From positions 1 to 64,000 of the IMG/VR virus record IMGVR_UViG_3300044613_003659: DNA of 64,000 nucleotides; one strand, given 5' to 3'. Below are positions 34,378 through 40,629 of this stretch, in pieces (the stretch's first letter is position 1; each line of letters begins with the position of its first letter). Position numbers and translations under genes: made by a program. The notes under the pieces were generated by a model. The model saw nothing but the letters and a program-made list of their open reading frames with translations, searched no databases and had not been told where the DNA came from. The stretch is from a virus.

Positions 34378-34614
34378 CTAGTCAGACCAAGTTAAAATAA
34401 ACAATGTTCTATCCTGATCCCACTTGAATGCAACACCTATATTATAAAGTGCTTGACAATCATCATAGGCCCATCGAGCATATCTTGGGCCTACACATTC
34501 ACGTAACCACGATTCAATTGACAATAATCCTTCTATCCAGTCTAACTGAGCTGAATTGCTGATTGGCCACGGTATTTGGGCATGGTATCGGAAAGCATGA
34601 CTGTCCACTAACAT
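34378..34614 (-). CDS. Conserved phage protein (78 residues)
   Basis: From the ATG at 34614 the protein begins MLVDSHAFRYHAQIPWPI and contains IESWLRECVGPRYARWAYDD and ends FILTWSD. Longer frames would cover the tRNA-Cys gene. A CATAAATA late box lies 6 bases upstream, overlapping the tRNA CCA end. No function is known to me. Confidence 0.65.
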   Translation of the reverse strand: MLVDSHAFRYHAQIPWPISNSAQLDWIEGLLSIESWLRECVGPRYARWAYDDCQALYNIGVAFKWDQDRTLFILTWSD

Positions 34615-34619
34615 GCAGA

Positions 34620-34627
34620 TATTTATG
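34620..34627 (-). promoter_or_regulatory. T4-type late promoter box (CATAAATA)
   Basis: The minus strand reads CATAAATA between the CCA end of tRNA-Cys and the ATG at 34614. The gene could be transcribed late, independently of the upstream tRNA cluster. Confidence 0.5.
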
Positions 34628-34703
34628 GAGCATCGGGCGTGATTCGAACACGCGGTTGTACAGTTTTGCAGACTGCTGCTTTGGACCACTCAGCCACCGA
34701 TGC
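34626..34703 (-). tRNA. tRNA-Cys (GCA)
   Basis: GCATCGG pairs with CCGATGC, and the anticodon arm CAGT-CTGCAAA-ACTG gives GCA. The variable region is slightly long. CCA is encoded. Confidence 0.9.
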
Positions 34704-34711
34704 ATCAAATT

Positions 34712-34786
34712 TGGTCCGGCGTAAGGGAATCGAACCCCTATTTAAAGATTAGAAGTCTTCTGTATTATCCATTATACGAACGCCAG
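34712..34786 (-). tRNA. tRNA-Arg (UCU)
   Basis: CTGGCGT pairs with ACGCCGG, and the loop CTTCTAA gives UCU. The T loop is TTCGATT. CCA is encoded. Confidence 0.93.
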
Positions 34787-34793
34787 TAAAACT

Positions 34794-34870
34794 TGGTGGG
34801 CCGGGTGAGACTCGAACTCACTGTCCCCCGATTATGAGTCGGACGCTTATACCAATTAAGCTTCCGGCCC
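34794..34870 (-). tRNA. tRNA with CAU anticodon (Met or Ile2)
   Basis: GGGCCGG pairs with CCGGCCC, and the loop CTCATAA gives CAU. The arm CGACTCATAATCG resembles that of bacterial tRNA-Ile2, so lysidine modification is possible. CCA is encoded. Confidence 0.92.
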
Positions 34871-34877
34871 TACAACT

Positions 34878-34962
34878 TGGTGCGACTGGCCGGAATCGAA
34901 CCGGCACGACTTTCGTCGGCAGATTTTAAGTCTGCTGTGTATACCTGTTTCACCACAGTCGC
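34878..34962 (-). tRNA. tRNA-Leu (UAA)
   Basis: GCGACTG pairs with CAGTCGC, the loop CTTAAAA gives UAA, and the long variable arm (CGACGAAAGTCGT) is typical of Leu. CCA is encoded. Confidence 0.95.
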
Positions 34963-34970
34963 ATTTTAAA

Positions 34971-35050
34971 TGGTCCGGGAAGTGGGATTCGAACTCACGA
35001 TCTCCTGCTCCCAAAGCAGGCGCTTTAAGCCAGACTAAGCTACACCCGGA
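34971..35050 (-). tRNA. tRNA-Pro (UGG)
   Basis: TCCGGGT pairs with the TCCCGGA side, and the arm CCTGC-TTTGGGA-GCAGG gives UGG. CCA is encoded. The D loop is slightly long. Confidence 0.93.
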
Positions 35051-35057
35051 TAATTTT

Positions 35058-35282
35058 TTATTCTTCCTCGCTTGAATTAAAATATGCTATTATTTTACTA
35101 CGAGCTTCTGCTTCTGTCAAGGCCGGAACAGTTACGGTAGCTGTTCCGTTTTTAATACTAATATCAAATGGTACACGACCATTAGGCATCCAATTTTCTT
35201 CTACAGGAACACTGATAGTAAACTCCTGTAAGTTCATTAATCTGTCAATTACGCTTTTTGTAAGATCGCTTGGACGTGGCAT
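35058..35282 (-). CDS. Small unknown protein
   Basis: The 74-residue protein begins MPRPSDLTKSVIDRLMNLQE and continues with alternating hydrophobic residues (FDISIKNGTATVTVPAL) and a helix (EAEARSKIIAYF). It lies between tRNA-Pro and tRNA-Thr within the tRNA operon. No family was recognised. Confidence 0.6.
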   Translation of the reverse strand: MPRPSDLTKSVIDRLMNLQEFTISVPVEENWMPNGRVPFDISIKNGTATVTVPALTEAEARSKIIAYFNSSEEE

Positions 35283-35293
35283 AAAGTATCCTT

Positions 35294-35367
35294 TGGTGCC
35301 CCTTGACAGAATCGAACTGCCATCAGAGGATTACAAATCCACTGTATTACCATTATACTAAAAGGGC
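35294..35367 (-). tRNA. tRNA-Thr (UGU)
   Basis: GCCCTTT pairs with the AAGGGGC side, and the loop TTTGTAA gives UGU. The T loop is TTCGATT. CCA is encoded. Confidence 0.93.
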
Positions 35368-35373
35368 CGAATT

Positions 35374-35468
35374 TGGCGGAGAGTGAGGGATTCGAACCCT
35401 CGATACAGGTTTTAGCCCGTATGTCTTCTTAGCAGGAAGGTGGTTTCAGCCAGCTCACCCAACTCTCC
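35374..35468 (-). tRNA. tRNA-Ser (GCU)
   Basis: GGAGAGT pairs with the ACTCTCC side, the arm CTTC-CTGCTAA-GAAG gives GCU, and the variable arm (ACGGGCTAAAACCTGT) is long. CCA is encoded. It is the first gene after a strong promoter. Confidence 0.95.
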
Positions 35469-35477
35469 AATAACATT

Positions 35478-35506
35478 ATTATATAGTTGAGTAATAGTCC
35501 TGTCAA
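35478..35506 (-). promoter_or_regulatory. Sigma70-like promoter of the tRNA cluster (TTGACA-17-TATAAT)
   Basis: TTGACA (35501-35506), 17 bases and TATAAT (35478-35483) lie immediately upstream of tRNA-Ser (GCU), so transcription would begin at the tRNA 5' flank and read through the seven tRNAs down to about 34626. Confidence 0.85.
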
Positions 35507-35509
35507 CAA

Positions 35510-36112
35510 TTACATGATAGGACCATTACCGTTACGCATTTCAATTGTACCACCTTCTGCCTTGATTCTTTTAATCAAGTCTTCAAGCAAGATAGGTGCA
35601 AAGTCAGTTTGTTCTACACATACACAATGATAGCGAGGATCAATTCGTTCTCGAACACCCCATTCCATGAACTCCATCATAGAACTAGCTCTGCGCATCA
35701 CACGGTTGGCATGAAGGTGACCGTGTACATTTACACCGAAGCGACCCAGGCTTTCTTCATGTATAGGTATATGACTCAAGATCATGCCACTCATCACATG
35801 ATAGCCACGAATATCTCTAAAGTATTTGGTGTAGTCCTCTAGTTTAAAAATATCATGGTTACCACGGATTAACACTTTGTCGCCGTTGAGACGGCCGAGT
35901 GTGGTCAAATGTTTCCTATTAATAACTACATCACCTAGGTGATATACTTTGTCCTTAGGTCTAACACGCTCGTTCCAGGCTTGGACCATGAACTCGTCCA
36001 TTTCCTCAGGGTCATCCCATGGGCGCAGTTTGGTAATACCGTCATTGCGTAGGAATCTGCAGACGCCGGCGTGACCAAAATGCGTGTCACTTATTAAAAA
36101 AGTTGCCGGCAT
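35510..36112 (-). CDS. Metallophosphoesterase (phage type)
   Basis: The 200-residue protein has the full motif set SDTHFGHAG, LGDVVINR, RGNHDIFK, SHIPIHEES and VHGHLHANR. It is a shorter type than the protein at 23209 and resembles metallophosphoesterases common in T4-like phages. Substrate unknown. AAGGAG precedes the ATG. Confidence 0.9.
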   Translation of the reverse strand: MPATFLISDTHFGHAGVCRFLRNDGITKLRPWDDPEEMDEFMVQAWNERVRPKDKVYHLGDVVINRKHLTTLGRLNGDKVLIRGNHDIFKLEDYTKYFRDIRGYHVMSGMILSHIPIHEESLGRFGVNVHGHLHANRVMRRASSMMEFMEWGVRERIDPRYHCVCVEQTDFAPILLEDLIKRIKAEGGTIEMRNGNGPIM

Positions 36113-36125
36113 CTTGTTCTCCTTG

Positions 36126-36431
36126 TTATGCTACTAGCCACTTGGTGTTGGCTTTTAATTCAATTGATTCCGCACCATCAAATTCGTCAATTCTAAACTC
36201 TGTGCCTTGATCTATCCATTCAACAGTTAAATCGTCTAATCCACCAAAATATTCGTTTGGATATTTCAATGTTAGGTAGTGTTCTATTTTGTCTAGTTCT
36301 TTGGCCTCAAGCCATAATACAATACTAGGGTCATAAAGCAGTTCCTCTATTTTGTGCCAAGAATACCAACCGGCACCGTAGTCAGGCGATACGAGAACTG
36401 CTACCTTTCCGTCACGGATTAACTTATTCAT
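36126..36431 (-). CDS. Conserved phage protein of unknown function
   Basis: The 101-residue protein begins MNKLIRDGKVAVLVSPDYGA with GWYSWH following, and has FGGLDDLTVEWIDQGTEFRI near the C-terminus. Similar proteins occur in many large phages. Its start overlaps the stop of the gene at 36431. Confidence 0.68.
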   Translation of the reverse strand: MNKLIRDGKVAVLVSPDYGAGWYSWHKIEELLYDPSIVLWLEAKELDKIEHYLTLKYPNEYFGGLDDLTVEWIDQGTEFRIDEFDGAESIELKANTKWLVA

Positions 36432-36592
36432 TACAATAACACATTACATGCCTCGTAAAACTTGGTAATATTAAATCTCGTATTAATTTTCATACATGCA
36501 GCGGCTACCGCTGTCGCTGCTTCTACTCTAGTGTTTCTATCTGCAATTTCACTAATATGTTTTGCTATCAACTCAAAGTCTTTTCTAGACAT
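36431..36592 (-). CDS. Small conserved phage protein
   Basis: AAGGAG sits 6 bases before the ATG at 36592, which gives a 53-residue product starting MSRKDFELIAKHISEIADRN and ending FYEACNVLL. An ATG two codons earlier touches the ribosome site and is less likely. The pattern resembles short phage proteins found widely next to metallophosphoesterases. Confidence 0.65.
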   Translation of the reverse strand: MSRKDFELIAKHISEIADRNTRVEAATAVAAACMKINTRFNITKFYEACNVLL

Positions 36593-36602
36593 CGTCATCT
36601 CC

Positions 36603-36914
36603 TTAGGCCCAAACAAGTTCACGTGCTGGAAATTCAATCCGGCCATCAAACTCAAGTTGGTCACGCTCAAATTGGGTTAGATAGTCATCGGCTACAATAT
36701 TGAAATCAACAATGTGTTCACGGAAGTACGCACTGTCTTCTTCAATCTGACTACGCAAAGCCATAACAGCCTGGGTCACATCTTTGCCTCGAAAATTCTT
36801 GACCACATAGTCGTTGCCGCCTTTGGCTTTCCAATACTCAGGGCACTCGCCTTTGCCGTCCCAATCGTGGGCGCCGTAGTTTTCGTAAACTTGGGTAGTG
36901 ATTACTAGTTTCAT
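36603..36914 (-). CDS. Conserved phage protein of unknown function
   Basis: The 103-residue protein begins MKLVITTQVYENYGAHDWDG and has VVKNFRGKDVTQAVMALRSQ. It is acidic, and resembles conserved large-phage proteins. It is first in a three-gene run behind a sigma70-like promoter. Confidence 0.68.
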   Translation of the reverse strand: MKLVITTQVYENYGAHDWDGKGECPEYWKAKGGNDYVVKNFRGKDVTQAVMALRSQIEEDSAYFREHIVDFNIVADDYLTQFERDQLEFDGRIEFPARELVWA

Positions 36915-36942
36915 AACAGCTCCTTTGCTTTACTATACCTGT

Positions 36943-36971
36943 ATTATAGCAAAATGAGCCATTATGGTCTA
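36943..36971 (-). promoter_or_regulatory. Sigma70-like promoter (TAGACC-17-TATAAT)
   Basis: TAGACC (36966-36971), 17 bases and TATAAT (36943-36948), upstream of the ATG at 36914. The -35 is a variant of the TTGACC seen elsewhere. Confidence 0.65.
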
Positions 36972-37027
36972 CCGTTTTGTTTTGTTGCAAGAATAGCAAC
37001 AAACGTTGCTAGAATAGTAACAATGTA
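36962..37027 (-). pseudogene. Possible relic of a small membrane peptide gene
   Basis: The minus strand reads in frame IVTILATFVAILATKQNGRP then TAA. This matches LIATFVAIFATSAI in the 34-residue peptide gene at 61455-61559, and both precede a similar promoter. No ATG, GTG or TTG starts this frame, so it is either decayed or uses a rare start. Confidence 0.35.
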
Positions 37028-37028
37028 G

Positions 37029-37102
37029 TGGAGCGGGGTAAGAGAATCGAACTCTCAGCATGAGCTTGGAAGGCTCAGGTATTACCATTATACGAACCCC
37101 GC
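37029..37102 (-). tRNA. tRNA-Gly (UCC)
   Basis: GCGGGGT pairs with ACCCCGC, and the arm GAGC-CTTCCAA-GCTC gives UCC. CCA is encoded. Confidence 0.95.
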
Positions 37103-37110
37103 ATAAAATT

Positions 37111-37185
37111 TGGCGGTCGGTACGGGAGTCGAACCCGTGACTACGGCGTGACAGGCCATTATTATCACCGTTTAACTAACCGACC
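37111..37185 (-). tRNA. tRNA-Asp (GUC)
   Basis: GGTCGGT pairs with ACCGACC, and the arm GGC-CTGTCAC-GCC gives GUC. CCA is encoded. Confidence 0.94.
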
Positions 37186-37191
37186 TACAAC

Positions 37192-37268
37192 TGGCTCCAG
37201 GAATAGGAATCGAACCTATCTGATGAACGGATTAACAGTCCGCTGCCCCACCTTGTGGCCGTCCTGGA
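37192..37268 (-). tRNA. tRNA-Asn (GUU)
   Basis: TCCAGGA pairs with TCCTGGA, and the arm GGA-CTGTTAA-TCC gives GUU. The D loop is somewhat long. CCA is encoded. Confidence 0.93.
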
Positions 37269-37275
37269 ATAAAAC

Positions 37276-37349
37276 TGGTGCCTCGTGATGGAATCGAACC
37301 ACCGTAACCACCGTGTAAGGATGGAGTTCTACCATTAAACTAACGAGGC
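37276..37349 (-). tRNA. tRNA-Val (UAC)
   Basis: GCCTCGT pairs with ACGAGGC, and the arm CCATC-CTTACAC-GGTGG gives UAC. CCA is encoded. Confidence 0.94.
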
Positions 37350-37350
37350 T

Positions 37351-37635
37351 TTAAATATATCTATCAATGTTTAGTCCTACTGCACTAGCACGTTGAACTA
37401 ATCTTTGTTCTTTGATACTTTCGCCAAAGGCATAAAGTCTTAAAAATTCTGTTTGTTTGTCATAATCATAATTTCGCTGTAACCTTGTGGCTTCTTGAAT
37501 TGCCATCAAATGGGCTAATTCTCTCATTTCCTGCTGATCAATGTCCTTGCGTTTCATGTCCATAAGAACCTGCACTCGCTGACCAATCATTTGATAATCA
37601 TTCAAATAAGCATAAGGCACACGATATATAATCAT
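37351..37635 (-). CDS. Unknown helical phage protein
   Basis: From the ATG at 37635 the protein has 94 residues beginning MIIYRVPYAYLNDYQMIGQR, then a helical, Gln/Arg-rich remainder. The upstream in-frame TTG is poorer. It sits between tRNA-Val and tRNA-Tyr and nearly touches both. Confidence 0.6.
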   Translation of the reverse strand: MIIYRVPYAYLNDYQMIGQRVQVLMDMKRKDIDQQEMRELAHLMAIQEATRLQRNYDYDKQTEFLRLYAFGESIKEQRLVQRASAVGLNIDRYI

Positions 37636-37649
37636 AACTATTCCCAATT

Positions 37650-37734
37650 TGGTGGGGATGGAAGGAATCGAACCTACTCACCCGAAAGAACTGATTTACA
37701 GTCAGCCGCCACTCTCCAACTTAGCCGCATCCCC
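37650..37734 (-). tRNA. tRNA-Tyr (GUA)
   Basis: GGGGATG pairs with CATCCCC, the arm CTGA-CTGTAAA-TCAG gives GUA, and the variable arm is long as in bacterial Tyr. CCA is encoded. Confidence 0.95.
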
Positions 37735-37735
37735 T

Positions 37736-38380
37736 CTATTGCCAAAATTTAATTATTCTACCAGATATGTTAGAATTGAAAGTATTTAAATTTTCATAAA
37801 TTCTACTGATAGTTTTTGACAGTTTTTCACTGTTATCATATTCAAAATGTGTGGAAATAGAATAGACTATAACACCTTTATCATTATGTTTAGCTAGTGC
37901 AAACATTAAATGAGTTTGTGCCGCTTTACCTCCAGGATGACCTACTGAACTGGTAGCAAAATTTCTTGGCACAGCAAAGGCCAATCCACTGGTCATAAAA
38001 ACTATTTTACTATTTTTTTCCATTTTTGTCAGTGCAATAGTAGCAATGATATGTGGAATTATAGCTTGAATAGAAAGGGTAGCTATCCAAGAATTTGTTA
38101 TTCTAGTTATATCTGCTCCTGTGCAATAATCTTCTTCGCTACAAGGGCCGTAATCTGCATTAGAATTGTAAAGAAACAAGTCAATTTTATCAATGTTCTC
38201 TATTAGCTTTTTAAATTTATTCACTACATCATGAATGTCAAAAAAATTTGCGTATAAGTGGTTTGGATTATTTCCGTAATCTTTATGACTCAATATGTAA
38301 ACATTATTACCTTCATCTCGAAATTTATCTGCAATAATTTTTCCGAACTTTTGCCCGCCGCCAATAATAACCACATTCAT
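37736..38380 (-). CDS. Short-chain dehydrogenase/reductase-like protein with altered active site
   Basis: The 214-residue protein starts NVVIIGGGQKFGKIIADKF, a Rossmann nucleotide loop, and has FLYNSNADYG in the NNAG position and KIVFMTSG in the catalytic Ser strand. The usual YxxxK is replaced by HPGGK, so the tyrosine is lost. It may be a reductase with different chemistry or a non-catalytic NAD(P)-binding protein. Confidence 0.7.
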   Translation of the reverse strand: MNVVIIGGGQKFGKIIADKFRDEGNNVYILSHKDYGNNPNHLYANFFDIHDVVNKFKKLIENIDKIDLFLYNSNADYGPCSEEDYCTGADITRITNSWIATLSIQAIIPHIIATIALTKMEKNSKIVFMTSGLAFAVPRNFATSSVGHPGGKAAQTHLMFALAKHNDKGVIVYSISTHFEYDNSEKLSKTISRIYENLNTFNSNISGRIIKFWQ

Positions 38381-38398
38381 AGTAGATTCCTGATATAA

Positions 38399-38474
38399 TG
38401 GTGGAGGTGACAGGACTTGAACCCGCTACCTTGACCTTGCAAAGGTCCTGCTCTCCCAGGTGAGCTACACCCCC
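38399..38474 (-). tRNA. tRNA-Ala (UGC)
   Basis: The arm GACC-TTTGCAA-GGTC gives UGC. The acceptor stem GGGGGTG pairs with CACCTCC and keeps the G3:U70 pair that AlaRS recognises. CCA is encoded. Confidence 0.95.
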
Positions 38475-38476
38475 AA

Positions 38477-38725
38477 TTATTCTTTTACGTCTTTTGCATC
38501 AACGCACGTTTCGCCTCTAAACACGTATACATCAGAGTCTACTCGCAGTTGTTCAAATACTTGATTGTTTACACAAATATATGGATCTTTGTGATTTTCC
38601 ATATAAAAGAAAATGCCATATCCAATACCCGCTAATACCATCAATACAGGTACATATTTTAAATATTTTACAATTTCGGGCATAGCACCCAAAATTTGCG
38701 GTAAGTTCTTGAGCAATTCTTTCAT
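38477..38725 (-). CDS. Small membrane protein
   Basis: From the ATG at 38725 the protein has 82 residues. One membrane segment (YVPVLMVLAGIGYGIFFYM) follows an amphipathic N-terminus, then a soluble tail with two Cys (YICVNNQ and GETCVDA). A CATAAATA late box lies 5 bases upstream of the start codon. Confidence 0.62.
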   Translation of the reverse strand: MKELLKNLPQILGAMPEIVKYLKYVPVLMVLAGIGYGIFFYMENHKDPYICVNNQVFEQLRVDSDVYVFRGETCVDAKDVKE

Positions 38726-38730
38726 GCTCG

Positions 38731-38738
38731 TATTTATG
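38731..38738 (-). promoter_or_regulatory. T4-type late promoter box (CATAAATA)
   Basis: The minus strand reads CACATAAATACG between the end of tRNA-Glu and the ATG at 38725. Confidence 0.55.
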
Positions 38739-38814
38739 TGGCACACCCAACCGGATTCGAACCGGTGTAACCACCGTGAAAGGGTGGTGTCCTAGGCCAC
38801 TAGACGATGGGTGC
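38739..38814 (-). tRNA. tRNA-Glu (UUC)
   Basis: GCACCCA pairs with the TGGGTGT side, and the arm CCACC-CTTTCAC-GGTGG gives UUC. CCA is encoded. Confidence 0.95.
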
Positions 38815-38816
38815 AT

Positions 38817-38978
38817 CTATTTTTCAACTCTACATTCAGCATTCATTTTACTATTCACTGCTCTTAATCTTGCATTCCAAGTTTTTGCTGATTCTAAGCA
38901 CTTAAGTTCGTTAGGAAACTTTTCGTAGATAGTAAAGTTTTCAGGAAATTGTATCCAAAACACTAACACCCAAGTCAT
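38817..38978 (-). CDS. Small Cys-containing protein with hydrophobic N-terminus
   Basis: AGGAG precedes the ATG at 38978. The 53-residue product begins MTWVLVFWIQFPENFTIYEK, has LKCLESAKTWNARL and ends AECRVEK. It shares its layout with the proteins at 24274 and 45687 and is probably a paralog. It stops just before tRNA-Glu. Confidence 0.62.
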   Translation of the reverse strand: MTWVLVFWIQFPENFTIYEKFPNELKCLESAKTWNARLRAVNSKMNAECRVEK

Positions 38979-39043
38979 TGCAATCTCCTGTTATGACACT
39001 TAGACCACTGGTACTTGTTAGGTAATCCAATAACCAAAAAATT

Positions 39044-39469
39044 TCATTTATCTGTTATAATTTTTTTACAGTCTAGTAACCAAAGGGCAGCATCGTCTTT
39101 ATCAATAATTAACTTTGCAACGCCATTTCTAGACCAGTAATAACTAAAAATTTTTGTATGTTGATCTGTTTCAAAATAAAACGACTCTTCCGGTAATTGC
39201 CAGGATTCTATAAAAAATCCATCTATTTCTAAACTATCAATGCGAATAAATTTATCAGCTACAATTTCACCATTACTGGTGATTGTGTCATTATCTTTCC
39301 TGTTACCTAAATGAAACTCAATAGTTGTAGGTAATGCAATATCAACATTGACGCAAAATATATCTTTCGTCTCTATTTGTTTAATTTGATTGCCAAATTT
39401 AAGTTCAAGAAACATATATTCATCAGATACCTGTCCTGCTGAAAAATTAAATTTAAAACTAGCAATCAT
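39044..39469 (-). CDS. Unknown protein, possible jelly-roll or beta-sandwich
   Basis: The 141-residue protein alternates short strands (EYMFLELKFGNQIKQIET, DIALPTTIEFHLG, EIVADKFIRIDSLEIDGFF) as in a beta-rich carbohydrate-binding-type fold. That is composition-based only. It overlaps the gene at 39466 by 4 bases, so the two probably work together. Confidence 0.55.
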   Translation of the reverse strand: MIASFKFNFSAGQVSDEYMFLELKFGNQIKQIETKDIFCVNVDIALPTTIEFHLGNRKDNDTITSNGEIVADKFIRIDSLEIDGFFIESWQLPEESFYFETDQHTKIFSYYWSRNGVAKLIIDKDDAALWLLDCKKIITDK

Positions 39470-40116
39470 AAAAAGTTATTTGCAGCCAAAAAACTCTTGA
39501 CTTCTGACACCGGACTCAACCATCTCATTTGAAATACTTCTCTAAAGCCAGCATTTATAACTCCGTGATCAACTGAAGCATCAATTAAGTTTATTGTACC
39601 AGGTATTGATTGATAAGTTTCTTTATGACCTGTTACTTTATCTATGGCATAACTATATGCTTTTGGATCTGTAGAAGTTATGATTAAATTCAAGTTACAA
39701 ATTTTTTTTGATTCATTTTGAAATGGTTGTGCATTCCAAGTATATTCAGGAATTCCGTCATAATGTTTTATTAATTCTCCATAATGTTCAAAAAAACTAA
39801 ATCCTACAAAATTTAACTTTGCTTCTTTACTTTTTGTAGCAAAATTTTTTAACTCTTGAGGTAAAATATATTCTAAAAAAAGCCCTGACCAAACATAAAA
39901 ATCACAAGCGGAAACATATTTTTTTGATTTATCTACAGTCATTGAACCGTACTTACCTATGCTTCCTCTATAGGCTTGATAACCTGGTTCAAATTCTAAC
40001 TTCAATTCGTTGTTATCAATCTTTTCACGTATTCTATAATATATTTTTCTAATTCTGTCAGAATCAATTTTGATTTTTAAATTTTTTACTGGACAGCAGA
40101 GTAGATTTTTGGACAT
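39466..40116 (-). CDS. Possible 2-oxoglutarate/Fe(II) oxygenase-like protein (Asp/Asn hydroxylase type)
   Basis: The 216-residue protein has FFEHYGELIKHYDG and, about 70 residues later, INLIDASVDHGVINAGFREV. This order of an H-x-D-like turn and a distal His followed by an Arg/Phe strand resembles aspartyl/asparaginyl hydroxylase cupins. The match is by eye and not decisive. It is followed by a beta-rich partner gene. Confidence 0.4.
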   Translation of the reverse strand: MSKNLLCCPVKNLKIKIDSDRIRKIYYRIREKIDNNELKLEFEPGYQAYRGSIGKYGSMTVDKSKKYVSACDFYVWSGLFLEYILPQELKNFATKSKEAKLNFVGFSFFEHYGELIKHYDGIPEYTWNAQPFQNESKKICNLNLIITSTDPKAYSYAIDKVTGHKETYQSIPGTINLIDASVDHGVINAGFREVFQMRWLSPVSEVKSFLAANNFL

Positions 40117-40130
40117 AAAATTCTTTCGTC

Positions 40131-40367
40131 TATTAAATATTTAATAGACTAATTTCTCAACACAAATATATTTTGGATGTAATTGCTTAGGCCACGCTTT
40201 TCCACGGTCGCCCCCAAGCTGAGTTGTTACCCTGTCCGAACACTAAAGGACTTTGCCGCGTAGTGTTCACGCTGCTATGTCGTCTGAGTTGCCCCGCTAA
40301 AGGTGCCATAGCCACCTGGATTTTCTCGTGCACCACACGCCACTTTCAGGAAAGTGGTAACCGGAAA
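40131..40367 (-). ncRNA. Candidate structured RNA of unknown class
   Basis: No coding frame is convincing here. The minus strand folds into clear hairpins: CCACTTT/AAAGTGG (7 bp, loop CCTG), AGGTG/CACCT, and AACACTA/TAGTGTT closing a 15-base loop. GC content is well above the flanks. A palindrome (TCTATTAAATATTTAATAGA) closes the 3' end before the ATG at 40116. It does not show tmRNA, RNase P or group I intron signatures that I could recognise. Confidence 0.5.
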
Positions 40368-40452
40368 CCATATTGAAACACACTCATCTCGCACCGTCAT
40401 ATAGGCGATCAACTCTATACGCTTATAGGCATCAAAATGTGCTTCAATATGG
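40368..40452 (-). ncRNA. 15-bp stem element starting at the CCA of tRNA-Leu
   Basis: The arms CCATATTGAAGCACA (40438-40452) and TGTGTTTCAATATGG (40368-40382) pair over 15 bases with one G-U. The first CCA is the 3' end of tRNA-Leu (UAG). Two smaller hairpins (CTATA/TATAG and TCGC/GCGA) lie inside. The same stem, with a compensatory base change, follows tRNA-Lys at 45363-45460. Confidence 0.7.
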
Positions 40453-40530
40453 TGCCCCAGGAGGGACTCGAACCCTCACCCGAAGACTGGCTTCTAAGAC
40501 CAGCGTGTCTACCAGTTCCACCACCGGGGC
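40450..40530 (-). tRNA. tRNA-Leu (UAG)
   Basis: GCCCCGG pairs with the CTGGGGC side, the arm CTGGT-CTTAGAA-GCCAG gives UAG, and the variable arm is long. CCA is encoded and is shared with the following stem element. Confidence 0.95.
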
Positions 40531-40575
40531 ATTTACTGCTTGATTGTTAATGAACGTTTACTGCACTATTTCATT

Positions 40576-40604
40576 ATTATATAAAACTAGTGATTAATTG
40601 TCAA
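40576..40604 (-). promoter_or_regulatory. Sigma70-like promoter (TTGACA-17-TATAAT)
   Basis: TTGACA (40599-40604), 17 bases, TATAAT (40576-40581), about 45 bases upstream of tRNA-Leu (UAG). It would transcribe that tRNA and the structured RNA region behind it. Confidence 0.85.
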
Positions 40605-40616
40605 CCTAAAGTGTCT

Positions 40617-40624
40617 TATAAATA
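40617..40624 (+). promoter_or_regulatory. T4-type late promoter box (exact TATAAATA)
   Basis: Exact consensus ending 5 bases before the ATG of the radical SAM gene at 40630. The start codon is at or next to the expected transcription start, so the message may be leaderless. Confidence 0.65.
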
Positions 40625-40629
40625 TTGCA

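Noticed and set aside
40131-40452. Group I intron or RNase P RNA
   Set aside because: No guanosine-binding P7 or RNase P core (GAGGAAAGTCC type) could be found; only isolated short matches.
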